DNA from: Pelomonas sp. V22
GTDB taxonomy: Bacteria > Pseudomonadota > Gammaproteobacteria > Burkholderiales > Burkholderiaceae_C
Direction: 5' to 3'
Assembly: GCF_030014915.1 (NCBI RefSeq)
Contig: NZ_JAGIXS010000001.1
Coordinates: 372,001 to 436,000 of the forward strand
DNA length: 64,000 nucleotides
Numbering within the stretch: position 1 is the stretch's first letter; each line of letters begins with the position of its first letter. The position numbers and the translations under genes were made by a program. The notes beneath the pieces were generated by a model that saw only the letters and a program-made list of their open reading frames with translations, was not told the DNA's origin and searched no databases. Below are positions 51,010-60,153 of the stretch, piece by piece.

Positions 51010-52572
51010 ATGAAAGCACGTCGTTCGCCAGCGCTCTCCAGCATCTGCCTGGCCCTGCTCACGCTCGCCCTGGCGCCGCTCAGCGCCCATGCCGACAAGG
51101 CCAATGCCGAAGGCAAGGCCCTCGGACACATCAAGAATTTCCCCGGCCACAGCCTGGACGACAACGACCAGGCCTACAGCCTGCGCGACATCGTGATCGA
51201 CGCCGATGGCAGCGAGCATGTTCGCTTGGACCGCCGCTACAAGGGCCTGCGCGTGATAGGCGGCGACCTGATCGTGCGCTCGGACCGCAACGGCACCCTG
51301 GTCGAGATGCGCCGTACGCTGACGCGCGCACCCAAGGCAGAGCTGAAGCCGGCCATCAAGCAGGGCCAGGCGCTGCAGGCCGCCAAGGCCGCCCTGGGCG
51401 GTGATGCCAACGGCCAGTCGCCCGAACTGGTGATCTATGCCCGCGGCGACATGCCCGTGCTGGCTTGGGACGTGCTCGTGGTCGGCGAAGAAGCCGACGG
51501 CACACCGTTTGAGAAGCACGGCATTGTGTCGGCCGATACCGGCAATCTGCTCGACGTCTGGAACGACGTTCACACGGCTGCTGCCACCGGCACCGGCAAG
51601 AGCCTGTACAGCGGCAACGTGGTGCTGACGACCAACACGGTGACCGGTGGCTACGAGCTGCGCGACCCAAGCCGCGGCAGCACCTACACGATCAACCTGA
51701 ACAAGAAGACCAACGGCGGTTCCGTCCTCACCGATGCCGACAACATCTGGGGCAACAACCTGACGAGTGACGCCGCCTCGGCGGCCGTCGATGCCCAGTA
51801 CGGCACGGCCATGACTTGGGATTACTACAAGAACGTGCATGGCCGCAACGGCATCGCCAATGACGGCAAGGGCGCCTACAACCGCGTCCACTACGGCCGC
51901 AACTACGCCAACGCCTACTGGTCGGACTCCTGCTTCTGCATGACCTACGGCGACGGCGACGGCACGAGCCTGCGCCCGCTGGTTTCGCTGGACGTGGCCG
52001 GCCACGAAATGACCCACGGCGTGACCAGCCGCAGCGCCAACCTCACCTACTCGGGTGAATCTGGTGGTCTGAATGAAGCCACCTCGGACATCTTCGGCAC
52101 CATGGTCGAGTTCTACGCGAACAATGCCAACGATGCGGGCGACTACCTGATCGGTGAGAAGGTGATGATCAAGTCTGCCTTTCTGCGCAGCATGATGAAG
52201 CCAAGCAGCGACGGCGGTTCCTCCGACTGCTGGTACTCCGGCGTCGGCAGCCTGGACGTGCACTACAGCTCGGGCGTGGCCAACCACTGGTTCTTCCTGC
52301 TGGCCGAAGGCACGAACAGCAGCTTCGGCAGCAGCCCGACCTGCGTGGCAGGCAACACCCGCGTGGCCACCGGCAGCGGCTCGCTCGCGGGCATCGGCCG
52401 CGACGCCGCCGCCAAGATCTGGTATCGCGCGCTGACGGTGAAGATGACCTCGAACACCAACTATGCCGGCGCCCGCGCCGCCTCGATCTCCGCCGCCAAC
52501 GACCTCTACGGCGCCGGCTCGACGCAGGCCAGTGCTGTGGCTGCCGCCTGGTCGGCCGTCGGCGTCAACTGA
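51010..52572 (+). CDS. Secreted thermolysin-like neutral metalloprotease (M4)
   Basis: Extracellular zinc endopeptidase precursor, 520 residues. A signal peptide (residues 1-28, ending SAHA-DK), a propeptide of about 155 residues with FTP and PepSY-type elements, then the M4 catalytic domain. Zinc ligands are H332 and H336 (HEMTH) and E356 (GGLNEATSD); E333 is the general base and H418 in DVHYSSGVANH the transition-state histidine. The ATG at 51010 has AAGGAG nine bases upstream. No secretion tail domain is visible; export is probably through the type II system. Confidence 0.95.
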   Translation: MKARRSPALSSICLALLTLALAPLSAHADKANAEGKALGHIKNFPGHSLDDNDQAYSLRDIVIDADGSEHVRLDRRYKGLRVIGGDLIVRSDRNGTLVEMRRTLTRAPKAELKPAIKQGQALQAAKAALGGDANGQSPELVIYARGDMPVLAWDVLVVGEEADGTPFEKHGIVSADTGNLLDVWNDVHTAAATGTGKSLYSGNVVLTTNTVTGGYELRDPSRGSTYTINLNKKTNGGSVLTDADNIWGNNLTSDAASAAVDAQYGTAMTWDYYKNVHGRNGIANDGKGAYNRVHYGRNYANAYWSDSCFCMTYGDGDGTSLRPLVSLDVAGHEMTHGVTSRSANLTYSGESGGLNEATSDIFGTMVEFYANNANDAGDYLIGEKVMIKSAFLRSMMKPSSDGGSSDCWYSGVGSLDVHYSSGVANHWFFLLAEGTNSSFGSSPTCVAGNTRVATGSGSLAGIGRDAAAKIWYRALTVKMTSNTNYAGARAASISAANDLYGAGSTQASAVAAAWSAVGVN

Positions 52573-52606
52573 GCGGTCCTGACCGATTCCTAACGCTGTA
52601 ACGATT

Positions 52607-52630
52607 GGGGCGCCCTCGGGCGCCCCATTT
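52607..52630 (+). terminator. Terminator of the protease gene
   Basis: GGGGCGCC (52607-52614), loop CTCG, GGCGCCCC (52619-52626), then ATTTCT. Confidence 0.8.
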
Positions 52631-52638
52631 CTATTCGC

Positions 52639-53166
52639 TCAGCGGCGTTGCCGGATCGGGTGGAACACCGTGCGCTGAACCCAGGTGCGCAAGCTGATGG
52701 CGCGGTCGCTGCTGCGCTCGGCCAGGTAGTTCAGCAGCAGCTCGTCCTGCACGAAGAGGCGACGGTCGTACTCACGCAGGCCTTCGGCGTTCATGCGCCG
52801 CAGCAAGGCCTCGTTCGGCAACTCGCCCAGGGCGCGCCCGAGGTCTTCAAGGCAGAGCCAGCGTTCCCGGTATTCCTCCTGAACGCGGACGTGCACGCCT
52901 TTGAACTCGTAGTGCAAGCCCTCGCGTTCATGCCAGCGTGCCCAGCGCAACCAGCGCCCGATGCCGCTACCGAGGCCAATCAGCTCGGGCGCCAGGAAGA
53001 TGGCCCAGAGCGTCGCCGTGAGCACCAGGGTGACGGCCCAGTTGTGGAGCCAGTACTGCATCAGCAGCGTGCCGCCCAGGCAGACGGCGAGCTTGATCCA
53101 GCGTGCCGTGGTCATGTGCCAGCGCTCATGGCGCTGGGCGTCGTAGACCGGCTTGCCCCGCGGCAT
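52639..53166 (-). CDS. Small membrane protein of unknown function
   Basis: A 175-residue protein not assigned to a family. Two hydrophobic segments occur at about 25-62 (IKLAVCLGGTLLMQYWL and AVTLVLTATLWAIFLA). The remainder is soluble and charged, with WLCLEDLGRALGELPNEALLRRM and LLNYLAERSSDRAISLRTWV. It follows rpiA on the same strand by nine bases, so it is probably co-transcribed. Codon use is like its neighbours. A conserved hypothetical is likely. Confidence 0.75.
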   Translation of the reverse strand: MPRGKPVYDAQRHERWHMTTARWIKLAVCLGGTLLMQYWLHNWAVTLVLTATLWAIFLAPELIGLGSGIGRWLRWARWHEREGLHYEFKGVHVRVQEEYRERWLCLEDLGRALGELPNEALLRRMNAEGLREYDRRLFVQDELLLNYLAERSSDRAISLRTWVQRTVFHPIRQRR

Positions 53167-53175
53167 GCTGATGCT

Positions 53176-53835
53176 TCAGAAGCTCAGCGTCTTCACGCCG
53201 GTGGCCGTGCCCAGCAGGCAGACCGAGGCCTTGTTGCGGGCGAACACGCCCACGGTGACCACGCCCGGCCATTGGTTGACATCGGCCTCGAAGGCCTGCG
53301 GGTCACTGATCTGCAGGCCGCGCACGTCGAGGATGTGGCAGCTGTTGTCAGTCACCACGCCCGCACGCAAGGTCGCCGTGGCGCCCATCGCCGCAAAGCG
53401 GCGCGCAATCTGCGCGGCCGCCATCGGGATCACCTCGACCGGCAGCGGGAACTGGCCCAGCACCGGCACCAGCTTGGACTCATCGGCGATGCAGACGAAG
53501 CGCTCGGCCAGGTCGGCCACGATCTTCTCGCGCGTCAGCGCCGCGCCGCCGCCCTTGACCATGTGGCCTTGCTGATCGATCTCGTCGGCACCATCAATGT
53601 AGACCGGCAGGCTCTCGACTTCCGAGGCTTCCAGCACCTGGATGCCGAGGGCCTTCATGCGCTCGGTCGAGCGCACCGAGCTGGACACGGCGCCGGCGAT
53701 CCTCAACCCGCTCGCGGCCAGCGCGTCGATGAACTTGTCCACCGTCGAGCCCGTGCCCACGCCGACGATGCTGCCGGCAGTCACGTATTGCAAAGCGGCC
53801 TGGCCGACCAGGGTCTTGAGTTCGTCTTGAGTCAT
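53176..53835 (-). CDS. rpiA: Ribose-5-phosphate isomerase A
   Basis: Interconverts ribose-5-phosphate and ribulose-5-phosphate in the pentose phosphate pathway, 219 residues. [26 protein letters not shown] and [14 protein letters not shown] are the conserved active-site stretches, with the acid-base glutamate/lysine set. The ATG at 53835 matches the family start (MTQDELK); an upstream ATG at 53868 would add an odd leader. Confidence 0.96.
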   Translation of the reverse strand: MTQDELKTLVGQAALQYVTAGSIVGVGTGSTVDKFIDALAASGLRIAGAVSSSVRSTERMKALGIQVLEASEVESLPVYIDGADEIDQQGHMVKGGGAALTREKIVADLAERFVCIADESKLVPVLGQFPLPVEVIPMAAAQIARRFAAMGATATLRAGVVTDNSCHILDVRGLQISDPQAFEADVNQWPGVVTVGVFARNKASVCLLGTATGVKTLSF

Positions 53836-53895
53836 GGCGATAGGGGTAAGCGGGAATCGATGCTGCATTATCCCCAGCCGCCCTTCCCTCCTCGC

Positions 53896-55392
53896 TCAGC
53901 CCGCGTAGAACTTGCCGTGGAAACCGTAAGTGACCCAGTAAGGCAGCCAAACCTTGGCCAGCGGCCCGGCGCTCAGCGCCTCGGCGTCGAAGATGCTCGC
54001 GAAGCTGCGCTGCCGGCGGGTGTCGTAGCACAGGCCCAGCAGCCAGCCCCGGCCCTCCTCGCTGCGGCCGGGCTTGGGCACCAGCACATGCTCCTCCACC
54101 ACCACCTCGGGCCCGAAGCAGAAGCGCTCGCGCCGGCCGCTCTCCAGGTCCAGGTGCAAGAGGCCGTTGAATCCCCAGCGCGTGCCGGTGTCCATGGCCG
54201 TGGGGTAGTAGACATGGCGGTAGCGCTGTGCCACCACGCGCGGGTCGACCACCGGGAACTCGACCGTCTCGTCGCGCGCATGCAGGCTGATGCGTCCGCT
54301 GAGCAGGTCGATGCGCAGAAAGCGCGGCGTGGAAGGCTGGGGCTGCGAGGGCCGCTCACCACGCATCAGGCTGTGCAGCTCGGCATTGACAGCGGGCAGT
54401 GGCCGCGTTTGCACATAGTCAAGCTGCAGCTGCTGACCATCGTCCCAGCCATTGCCGAAGTGAAAGACCATGGCCGCCGGCATCTCCAGCACGCGGCGGC
54501 GGTTGAAGTCGGCTTTCTCGATCAGCAAGACCTGGGTCGCGTCGCGGCCCTGCCAGCGCATCGCGTCCAGCATGCTGGAGCCGGCCTGCAGCGCCTCGCG
54601 GTCCAGGGCGATGGGCGCCAGCAGGAAGACCAGGTAGCGCTCGGTCACCACGAAGTCATGCACCATCGCCGCCGGCATGGGCAGGGGCACGACGGCATGG
54701 CGCAGCAGCTGGCCTCGGGGCGAAATCTGGTACAGGGCCAGCAGTTTGCCGCTGGTGCCGAAGTTCCAGGTCATGCCGTCCGGTTCGACCTTGGGATGGG
54801 CCGAGAACGGCATGCCGGCAAGCTCGGGCGCCCAGGCCTTGGGCCCGCGCGTGGCGAGGGTCTGCGGATCCAGCTCATGGGCGCTGCCGCCCTCCCACAG
54901 CGCATAGAGCTTGCCATCCTGCAGCATCACGCTGGTATTGGCCACGCTGAGGCTGTCGGAGCCGGTGACCGGAATCTCCGGCTTGATCGCCGTGCCAAAG
55001 GCCGGCAGCAGGAAGCGGCCGGCCTCGAACTCGGCCTGGAATTTGCGCGTCTTCACGAAGCGCGCGCTGTGGCGCACGCGGCCGCCCTCGAAGCGCCAGG
55101 CCTGCACCAGGCCGTCGCCATCAAACCAATGGCGGTAGCGCTGGCCGGCGCGCTCCATCAGGCCAGGGCCGTTGCGGTAATAGACGCCCGCAAGCCCCGG
55201 CGGCAGGCGGCCTTCGACGCGCAGGTCGCGGGCCTCGAGATCCTGGCCAGCCAGGCCACGCAACGGCGCCAGCTCGGGCGCGTTCGCCGCAAAGCCCGCT
55301 GTAGGCAGGCCGAGGGCCAGGGCTTCCTGCAAGGGCCGCAGGGCGAGCCCGGTGGCGGCCAGGCCGGCTTGGAGAAGCTGACGGCGCTGCAT
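53896..55392 (-). CDS. Carotenoid-cleavage-oxygenase family protein with Tat-like signal
   Basis: Iron-dependent carotenoid or stilbene cleavage oxygenase family, 498 residues. The four iron histidines are H199 (SAHPKVEPDG), H245 (VHDFVVTE), H311 (FHFGNGWDD) and H492 (GFHGKF). The N-terminus MQRRQLLQAGLAATGLAL looks like a twin-arginine signal, so the enzyme may be periplasmic. It follows a DUF2141 gene by 12 bases. No carotenoid synthesis genes are nearby, so the substrate may be a lignin-like or diet-derived compound. Confidence 0.88.
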   Translation of the reverse strand: MQRRQLLQAGLAATGLALRPLQEALALGLPTAGFAANAPELAPLRGLAGQDLEARDLRVEGRLPPGLAGVYYRNGPGLMERAGQRYRHWFDGDGLVQAWRFEGGRVRHSARFVKTRKFQAEFEAGRFLLPAFGTAIKPEIPVTGSDSLSVANTSVMLQDGKLYALWEGGSAHELDPQTLATRGPKAWAPELAGMPFSAHPKVEPDGMTWNFGTSGKLLALYQISPRGQLLRHAVVPLPMPAAMVHDFVVTERYLVFLLAPIALDREALQAGSSMLDAMRWQGRDATQVLLIEKADFNRRRVLEMPAAMVFHFGNGWDDGQQLQLDYVQTRPLPAVNAELHSLMRGERPSQPQPSTPRFLRIDLLSGRISLHARDETVEFPVVDPRVVAQRYRHVYYPTAMDTGTRWGFNGLLHLDLESGRRERFCFGPEVVVEEHVLVPKPGRSEEGRGWLLGLCYDTRRQRSFASIFDAEALSAGPLAKVWLPYWVTYGFHGKFYAG

Positions 55393-55404
55393 GGCGGCCG
55401 CCGC

Positions 55405-55842
55405 TCAGTTCAGGCGCACGCTGATGCGCGCACCGGGCTTGACAGTGAACTTGGCCTGCTCGAAGCTGGCCGGCCCGAAGTTGCCGACGGCATTGTTGGA
55501 GAAAGCAAAGGGCTCCAGAGGCATGCCCATGGGATTGCTGTCCATCTTGCCGTTGCCATTCACGTCATGCAGCACGCTCAGGGCCAGATCGCCGCTCTCG
55601 GGCAGGTCCTTGATGCGCACGACGATACGGCCGCCCTCCTGCTTGCTGGCGGCCACGGTGGCCACCGCCACCGGCTTGCGCAGCCAGTTGCCGACATCGA
55701 CAAAGGCCGCCACCATCAGCTGGCCCTCGGCCTGCTTCAGGCCCGTGACCTCCAGCTCGATCTCGGCGGCCTGGGCCAGCCCGGCCGTCATGGCTGCCGC
55801 CAGCAGGGCCAGTCGAACGCCCGTCTTGATTGCCTGGTTCAT
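55405..55842 (-). CDS. DUF2141 secreted protein
   Basis: Predicted periplasmic protein of 145 residues. Signal peptide LALLAAAMTAGLAQA-AE ends near residue 25. The mature part has the DUF2141 pattern: GQLMVAAFVDVGNWL, DLALSVLHDVNGNGKMDSN and GMPLEPFAFSNNA. The DVNGNGKMDSN segment looks like a dockerin-type calcium loop. Function unknown. Cotranscribed with the carotenoid-oxygenase gene downstream (12-base gap). GGAG lies close to the ATG at 55842. Confidence 0.87.
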   Translation of the reverse strand: MNQAIKTGVRLALLAAAMTAGLAQAAEIELEVTGLKQAEGQLMVAAFVDVGNWLRKPVAVATVAASKQEGGRIVVRIKDLPESGDLALSVLHDVNGNGKMDSNPMGMPLEPFAFSNNAVGNFGPASFEQAKFTVKPGARISVRLN

Positions 55843-55968
55843 GGGGATCTCCTCCGTTCAGATTGATGAGGTCTGAACGATAGGAATCCCCGGCACGGCC
55901 GCCCAGCGCGATGAGACCGGGCGTCGAAAGGCGGCGCGAAATGCCGCCGGCCGGCGTCAGTTGCCGCG

Positions 55969-57054
55969 TCAGTTGCGGCGCTTCTTGACCGCTTCGGCCA
56001 GCTCGCGCAGCAGCGGCTCGGTCTGGCCCCAGCCCAGGCAGGCGTCGGTGATGGACACGCCCGGCTTCAGGTCGGCCTTGGTCTGGCCCGGGGCCAGGTC
56101 TTGCCGGCCCGGCTGCAGATGCGACTCGATCATCACGCCGGTGATCCGATGGTCGCCACCAGCGATCTGGCCAGCCACGTCGTGGCCCACGTCGATCTGC
56201 CGCTCGTACTTCTTGCTCGAATTGGCATGCGAGAAGTCGATCATCACCTGCTCGCGCAGGCCCGAGCCGCGCAGCGCCTCGCAGGCGGCGGCCACCGAAG
56301 CTGCGTCGTAGTTCGGCGCCTTGCCGCCGCGCAGGATCACATGGCAGTCGGCATTGCCACGCGTCTCGAAGATGGCAGCCGTGCCCATCTTGGTCATGCC
56401 CATGAAGGCGTGGCTGGCACTGGCGGCCAGCACGGCGTCGGACGCGACCTTGATGCCGCCGTCCGTGCCGTTCTTGAAGCCCACTGGGCAGGACAGGCCC
56501 GAGGCCAGCTGGCGGTGGCTCTGGCTCTCGGTCGTGCGGGCACCGATGGCGCCCCAGGCGATCAGGTCGGAGATGTACTGCGGCGACAGCAGGTCCAGGA
56601 ACTCGGTGCCGGCCGGCAGGCCGAGGGCCGTCACGTCCAGCAAGAGCTGGCGCGCCAGGCGCAGGCCCTCGTTCATGTGGAAGCTGCCATCGAGGCGCGG
56701 GTCGTTGATGTAGCCCTTCCAGCCCACCGTGGTGCGCGGCTTCTCGAAATAGACGCGCATCACGATCAAGAGCTCGCCGCGCAGCTCCTGCTCGGCGGTC
56801 TTGAGCAGGCGGGCATAGTCCATCGCCTGGTCGTGGTCGTGGATGGAGCAGGGGCCGACGACGACCAGCAGCCGGTCATCGCGGCCATGCAGCACATCGC
56901 CAATCTCGCGCCGCGCGCGCTCCACCAGTTCCAGCGAGGCATCGGGCAGCGGCTGCTCGTCCAGCAAGAGGGCCGGCGAGATCAGCGGGCGCACGGCGCC
57001 AATTCGGGTGTCATCGGTACGGGTGGAGTCGGCGGTGGCGTCGAGAGCGTTCAT
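55969..57054 (-). CDS. aroG: 3-deoxy-7-phosphoheptulonate synthase (class I)
   Basis: First step of the shikimate pathway, 361 residues. [66 protein letters not shown] and DFSHANSSK are the class I AroF/G/H landmarks. Gene name among aroF/G/H isozymes is by general resemblance. The start at 57054 (MNALDATAD) is used. A GATAAT about 25-30 bases upstream is a likely -10. Divergent from pyrD. Confidence 0.94.
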   Translation of the reverse strand: MNALDATADSTRTDDTRIGAVRPLISPALLLDEQPLPDASLELVERARREIGDVLHGRDDRLLVVVGPCSIHDHDQAMDYARLLKTAEQELRGELLIVMRVYFEKPRTTVGWKGYINDPRLDGSFHMNEGLRLARQLLLDVTALGLPAGTEFLDLLSPQYISDLIAWGAIGARTTESQSHRQLASGLSCPVGFKNGTDGGIKVASDAVLAASASHAFMGMTKMGTAAIFETRGNADCHVILRGGKAPNYDAASVAAACEALRGSGLREQVMIDFSHANSSKKYERQIDVGHDVAGQIAGGDHRITGVMIESHLQPGRQDLAPGQTKADLKPGVSITDACLGWGQTEPLLRELAEAVKKRRN

Positions 57055-57123
57055 GGCGGTGGTCCGGCAGGTCCTGCAAAGAGGGTCGATTATCAGCCGG
57101 CCTTCGAGCAAATGTTGCGATGC

Positions 57124-57129
57124 GACAAT
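57124..57129 (+). promoter_or_regulatory. -10-like hexamer close to pyrD start
   Basis: GACAAT eight bases before the pyrD ATG at 57138, with no Shine-Dalgarno between. Confidence 0.4.
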
Positions 57130-57137
57130 CGTGCCCC

Positions 57138-58178
57138 ATGTCCCTCGTTCCCTACGCCCTCACCCGCCCCTTCCTGTTCGGCCTCGATCCCGAACATGCC
57201 CACGAGCTGACGCTGGGCTCCATCGCCCGGCTGCAGAACACGCCGCTGCAATGCCTGTGGTCGCAGCCCCGAGTGGCGGCCCCGGTGACCGTGGCGGGCC
57301 TGAAGTTCCCCAACCGCATCGGCCTGGCCGCGGGCCTCGACAAGAACGGCCGCTGCATCGACGGCCTCGGCGCCATGGGCTTCGGCTTCATCGAGGTGGG
57401 CACGGTCACGCCCAAGGGCCAGCCCGGCAATAAAAAGCCCCGCATGTTCCGCTTGCCGGAAGCCGAGGCGCTGATCAACCGCCTGGGTTTCAACAACGAA
57501 GGCCTCGATTCGTTCCTCGCCAACGTGCAGCGCGCCCACAGCTTCCGCGCCGCTGGCGGCCTGGTCGGTCTCAACATCGGCAAGAACGCGGCCACGCCGA
57601 TCGAGAACGCGGTGGACGACTATTTGATCGGACTGGAAGGCGTGTTCCCGCATGCCGACTACATCACCGTCAACATCTCCAGCCCCAACACCAAGAACCT
57701 GCGCGCGCTGCAGAGCGACGAGGCGCTGGACGCCTTGCTCTCGCAGCTGCAGGCCCGCAAGCAGGAACTGCAAAAGCAGAGCGGCCGCAGCGTGCCCATG
57801 TTCGTGAAGATCGCGCCCGACCTCGAAGAAGACCAGGTGGCCGTGATCGCGCAGACGCTGCTGAAGAACGGCATTGACGGCGTGATCGCCACCAACACCA
57901 CGATCTCGCGCGACGCAGTCAAGGGCATGGCCCATGCCGACGAGATGGGCGGTCTCTCAGGCAGACCCGTGTTCGAAGCCAGCAACCGCGTGATCCGCCT
58001 ATTGCGCGCCGCACTCGGCAAGGACTACCCCATCATCGGCGTGGGCGGCGTGCTCAGCGGTGCCGATGCGCAAGCCAAGCTGCGGGCCGGGGCTGACCTG
58101 GTGCAGGTCTACACAGGCCTGATCTACAAGGGGCCGGCGCTGGTGAGCGAATGCGCCCGCGCGCTGTCGAAGATCTGA
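57138..58178 (+). CDS. pyrD: Dihydroorotate dehydrogenase, quinone-linked (class 2)
   Basis: Membrane-associated fourth step of pyrimidine synthesis, 346 residues. The N-terminal amphipathic region ([19 protein letters not shown]) is that of class 2 enzymes. [44 protein letters not shown] and [15 protein letters not shown] follow. The ATG at 57138 is preferred to one at 57120, because a GACAAT hexamer would overlap the longer reading. Ends exactly at the stop of the convergent CoA-transferase gene (zero spacing). Confidence 0.95.
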   Translation: MSLVPYALTRPFLFGLDPEHAHELTLGSIARLQNTPLQCLWSQPRVAAPVTVAGLKFPNRIGLAAGLDKNGRCIDGLGAMGFGFIEVGTVTPKGQPGNKKPRMFRLPEAEALINRLGFNNEGLDSFLANVQRAHSFRAAGGLVGLNIGKNAATPIENAVDDYLIGLEGVFPHADYITVNISSPNTKNLRALQSDEALDALLSQLQARKQELQKQSGRSVPMFVKIAPDLEEDQVAVIAQTLLKNGIDGVIATNTTISRDAVKGMAHADEMGGLSGRPVFEASNRVIRLLRAALGKDYPIIGVGGVLSGADAQAKLRAGADLVQVYTGLIYKGPALVSECARALSKI

Positions 58179-59477
58179 TCAGGCGTAGTTGAGCTTGCGG
58201 GCCGCCTCGCGCAGCTCCGCGCGAAAGTCCGGATGTGCGATGGCAATCATCTCCTGCGTCCGCTGCTTCGCCGACTTGCCGCGCAGTTGCGCCACGCCGA
58301 ACTCGCTGACGACGTAGTTGATGTCGTTCTTGCCCGTTGTGACATGCGTACCGGGGCTCAGCACCGGCACGATGCGCGAGATGCTGTCGTCCTTGGCGGT
58401 GGACGGCAGCACGATGAAGGCCTTGCCGCCGCGTGAGCGGTTGGCGGCGCGCACGAAGTCCACCTGGCCGCCGGTGCCCGAATAAGGCACCGGGCCCAGG
58501 CTCTCGGAGCCGCACTGGCCCAGCAGGTCGATCTGCAGCGTGGCGTTGATCGCCATCAGCTTGTCGTTCTGGCCCGCCAGATAGGGATCGTTGGTGAAGT
58601 CGACCGGGTGCATCTCGAGCCCCGGGTTGCGGTGCATGAACTGGTAAAGCTTCTTCGAACCCAGCGCAAAGGTGGCCACGCTCTTGCCCGGCAGATGGTT
58701 CTTGCGGCGGTTGGTGACGGCGCCGGCCTCGATCAGCGTCAGGATGCCGTCGCCGATCATTTCGGTGTGGATGCCCAGGTCCTGCTTGGCGGTGAGCTGC
58801 ATCACCACCGCATCAGGGATGCCGCCGTAGCCGATCTGCAGGGTGGAGCCGTCGTCGATCATGTCGGCCACGTACTTGCCGATGGCCTGCTGCACCGGCC
58901 CGATCTTGGGCAGGCCCACCTCCGTCACCGGCTCGCTGCTCTCGACCACGGCCGCCACCTGCGAGATGTGCACCTGGCAGGCGCCGAAGGCGAAGGGCAC
59001 GTTCGGATTGACCTCCAGCACCACGGCGCGGGCGCGGGCCACGGCGGCCATCGTGTAGTCGGCGCCGAGGCTGAGCGAGAAGTAGCCGTGTTCGTCCATC
59101 GGCGAGGCCATGGTGAACACCACGTCGGACGGGATCAGCCCGCGCGCGATCAGGCCCGGCATCTCGGAGAAGTAGCTCGGGATGAAGTCGACCCAGCCCT
59201 CCTTGCCGCCGGCCCGCGAGGCGCCACCGTAGAAGAAGGCCACATGCCTCACATGCTCGACCGTCTCGGGATCGAAGTAGCCGAACTTGCGCACCGGCAG
59301 GATCTGCGCCACCTTGACGTCGCGAAAGCTCCGGCGCTGCTCAGACAGCGCGCCCAGCAGGGTCGGCGGCTCGGCCACGCCGGTCGGCACGACGATGAAG
59401 TCGCCATCGCGGACCTGACGCAGGGCTTCGGTGGCGGATTGGAGCTTGTGGCGGTACTGGTCCTGGACGGAAGGCAT
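58179..59477 (-). CDS. Acetyl-CoA hydrolase/4-hydroxybutyrate CoA-transferase family
   Basis: CoA-transferase of 432 residues. The glutamate E239 in GIHTEMIGDG forms the CoA thioester in this family; GIGG-type loops (QIGYGGIPDAV) and GTGGQVDFVRAA match 4-hydroxybutyrate/acetate CoA-transferases. Such enzymes move CoA between acids using acetyl-CoA. Substrate not decided by sequence. Monocistronic, with a 126-base divergent spacer to the DUF1993 gene. The stop codon abuts that of pyrD. Confidence 0.88.
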   Translation of the reverse strand: MPSVQDQYRHKLQSATEALRQVRDGDFIVVPTGVAEPPTLLGALSEQRRSFRDVKVAQILPVRKFGYFDPETVEHVRHVAFFYGGASRAGGKEGWVDFIPSYFSEMPGLIARGLIPSDVVFTMASPMDEHGYFSLSLGADYTMAAVARARAVVLEVNPNVPFAFGACQVHISQVAAVVESSEPVTEVGLPKIGPVQQAIGKYVADMIDDGSTLQIGYGGIPDAVVMQLTAKQDLGIHTEMIGDGILTLIEAGAVTNRRKNHLPGKSVATFALGSKKLYQFMHRNPGLEMHPVDFTNDPYLAGQNDKLMAINATLQIDLLGQCGSESLGPVPYSGTGGQVDFVRAANRSRGGKAFIVLPSTAKDDSISRIVPVLSPGTHVTTGKNDINYVVSEFGVAQLRGKSAKQRTQEMIAIAHPDFRAELREAARKLNYA

Positions 59478-59603
59478 GGCGGGCTCGCTGACGACGGGTC
59501 AAGCGCCCAGTCTGAACGCAACGCCTGACATGGACTTGACCCAGCGCGGTCTTGGTCGACCTGCCAGAATCCGCCCCCCTCCTGCCATTCATCCGAGACC
59601 TCC

Positions 59604-60113
59604 ATGAGCACACCGATGTACGAATCCTCCGTCCCCGTTTTCACCCAGATGCTGGGCGGCCTGCGCGACGTGCTGGCCAAGGCCGAGGCCCATGCCACGG
59701 CCCGCAACATCGAGCCCATCGCCCTGCTGCAGGTGCGGCTCTTCCCCGACATGTTCAACCTGGTGCGTCAGGTCCAGATCGCCTGTGACTTCGCCACCGG
59801 CGTCTCGGCCCGCCTGGCCGGCGCTGAAGTGCCGGCCTATGAAGCCACCGAGCAGAGTTTTGCCGACCTGCAGGCACGCATCGCCACCAGCCTGGACTTC
59901 ATTGGCAAGCTGAGCCCGGCGCAGTTCGGCGAAGCCGCTGCACGCGAGATCGTGCTGCGCCCGGGCACGCCCAAGGAGCGCCGCTTTGCCGGCCAGGCCT
60001 ATCTGCTGCACTACGGCCTGCCTCAGTTCTTCTTCCATGTGGCCACCGCCTATGGCCTGATGCGGCACAACGGCGTGGAAGTGGGCAAGAAGGACTACAT
60101 GGGCCAGTACTGA
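59604..60113 (+). CDS. DUF1993 protein
   Basis: Cytoplasmic helical protein of 169 residues. The DUF1993 pattern is clear: MYESSVPVFTQMLGGLRDVL, LLQVRLFPDMFNLVRQVQIA and QAYLLHYGLPQFFFHVATAYG. Related proteins look like DinB-type four-helix bundles. Function unknown. Start at 59604 with GAGACC upstream. Its end is followed by a perfect 9-base inverted repeat that overlaps the parC stop codon. Confidence 0.85.
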   Translation: MSTPMYESSVPVFTQMLGGLRDVLAKAEAHATARNIEPIALLQVRLFPDMFNLVRQVQIACDFATGVSARLAGAEVPAYEATEQSFADLQARIATSLDFIGKLSPAQFGEAAAREIVLRPGTPKERRFAGQAYLLHYGLPQFFFHVATAYGLMRHNGVEVGKKDYMGQY

Positions 60114-60131
60114 ACCGGCCCATGCATGAAA

Positions 60132-60153
60132 GCGGGCTGAAGCCTCAGCCCGC
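60132..60153. terminator. Hairpin at the DUF1993/parC junction
   Basis: GCGGGCTGA (60132-60140), loop AGCC, TCAGCCCGC (60145-60153). It includes the parC stop codon. No T-run follows, so it may act as a 3'-end stabiliser for both convergent messages. Confidence 0.45.

Noticed and set aside
52648-55866. 1072-codon plus-strand open frame opposite rpiA, the oxygenase and DUF2141
   Set aside because: Spans three well-supported genes on the other strand; no recognisable domain.
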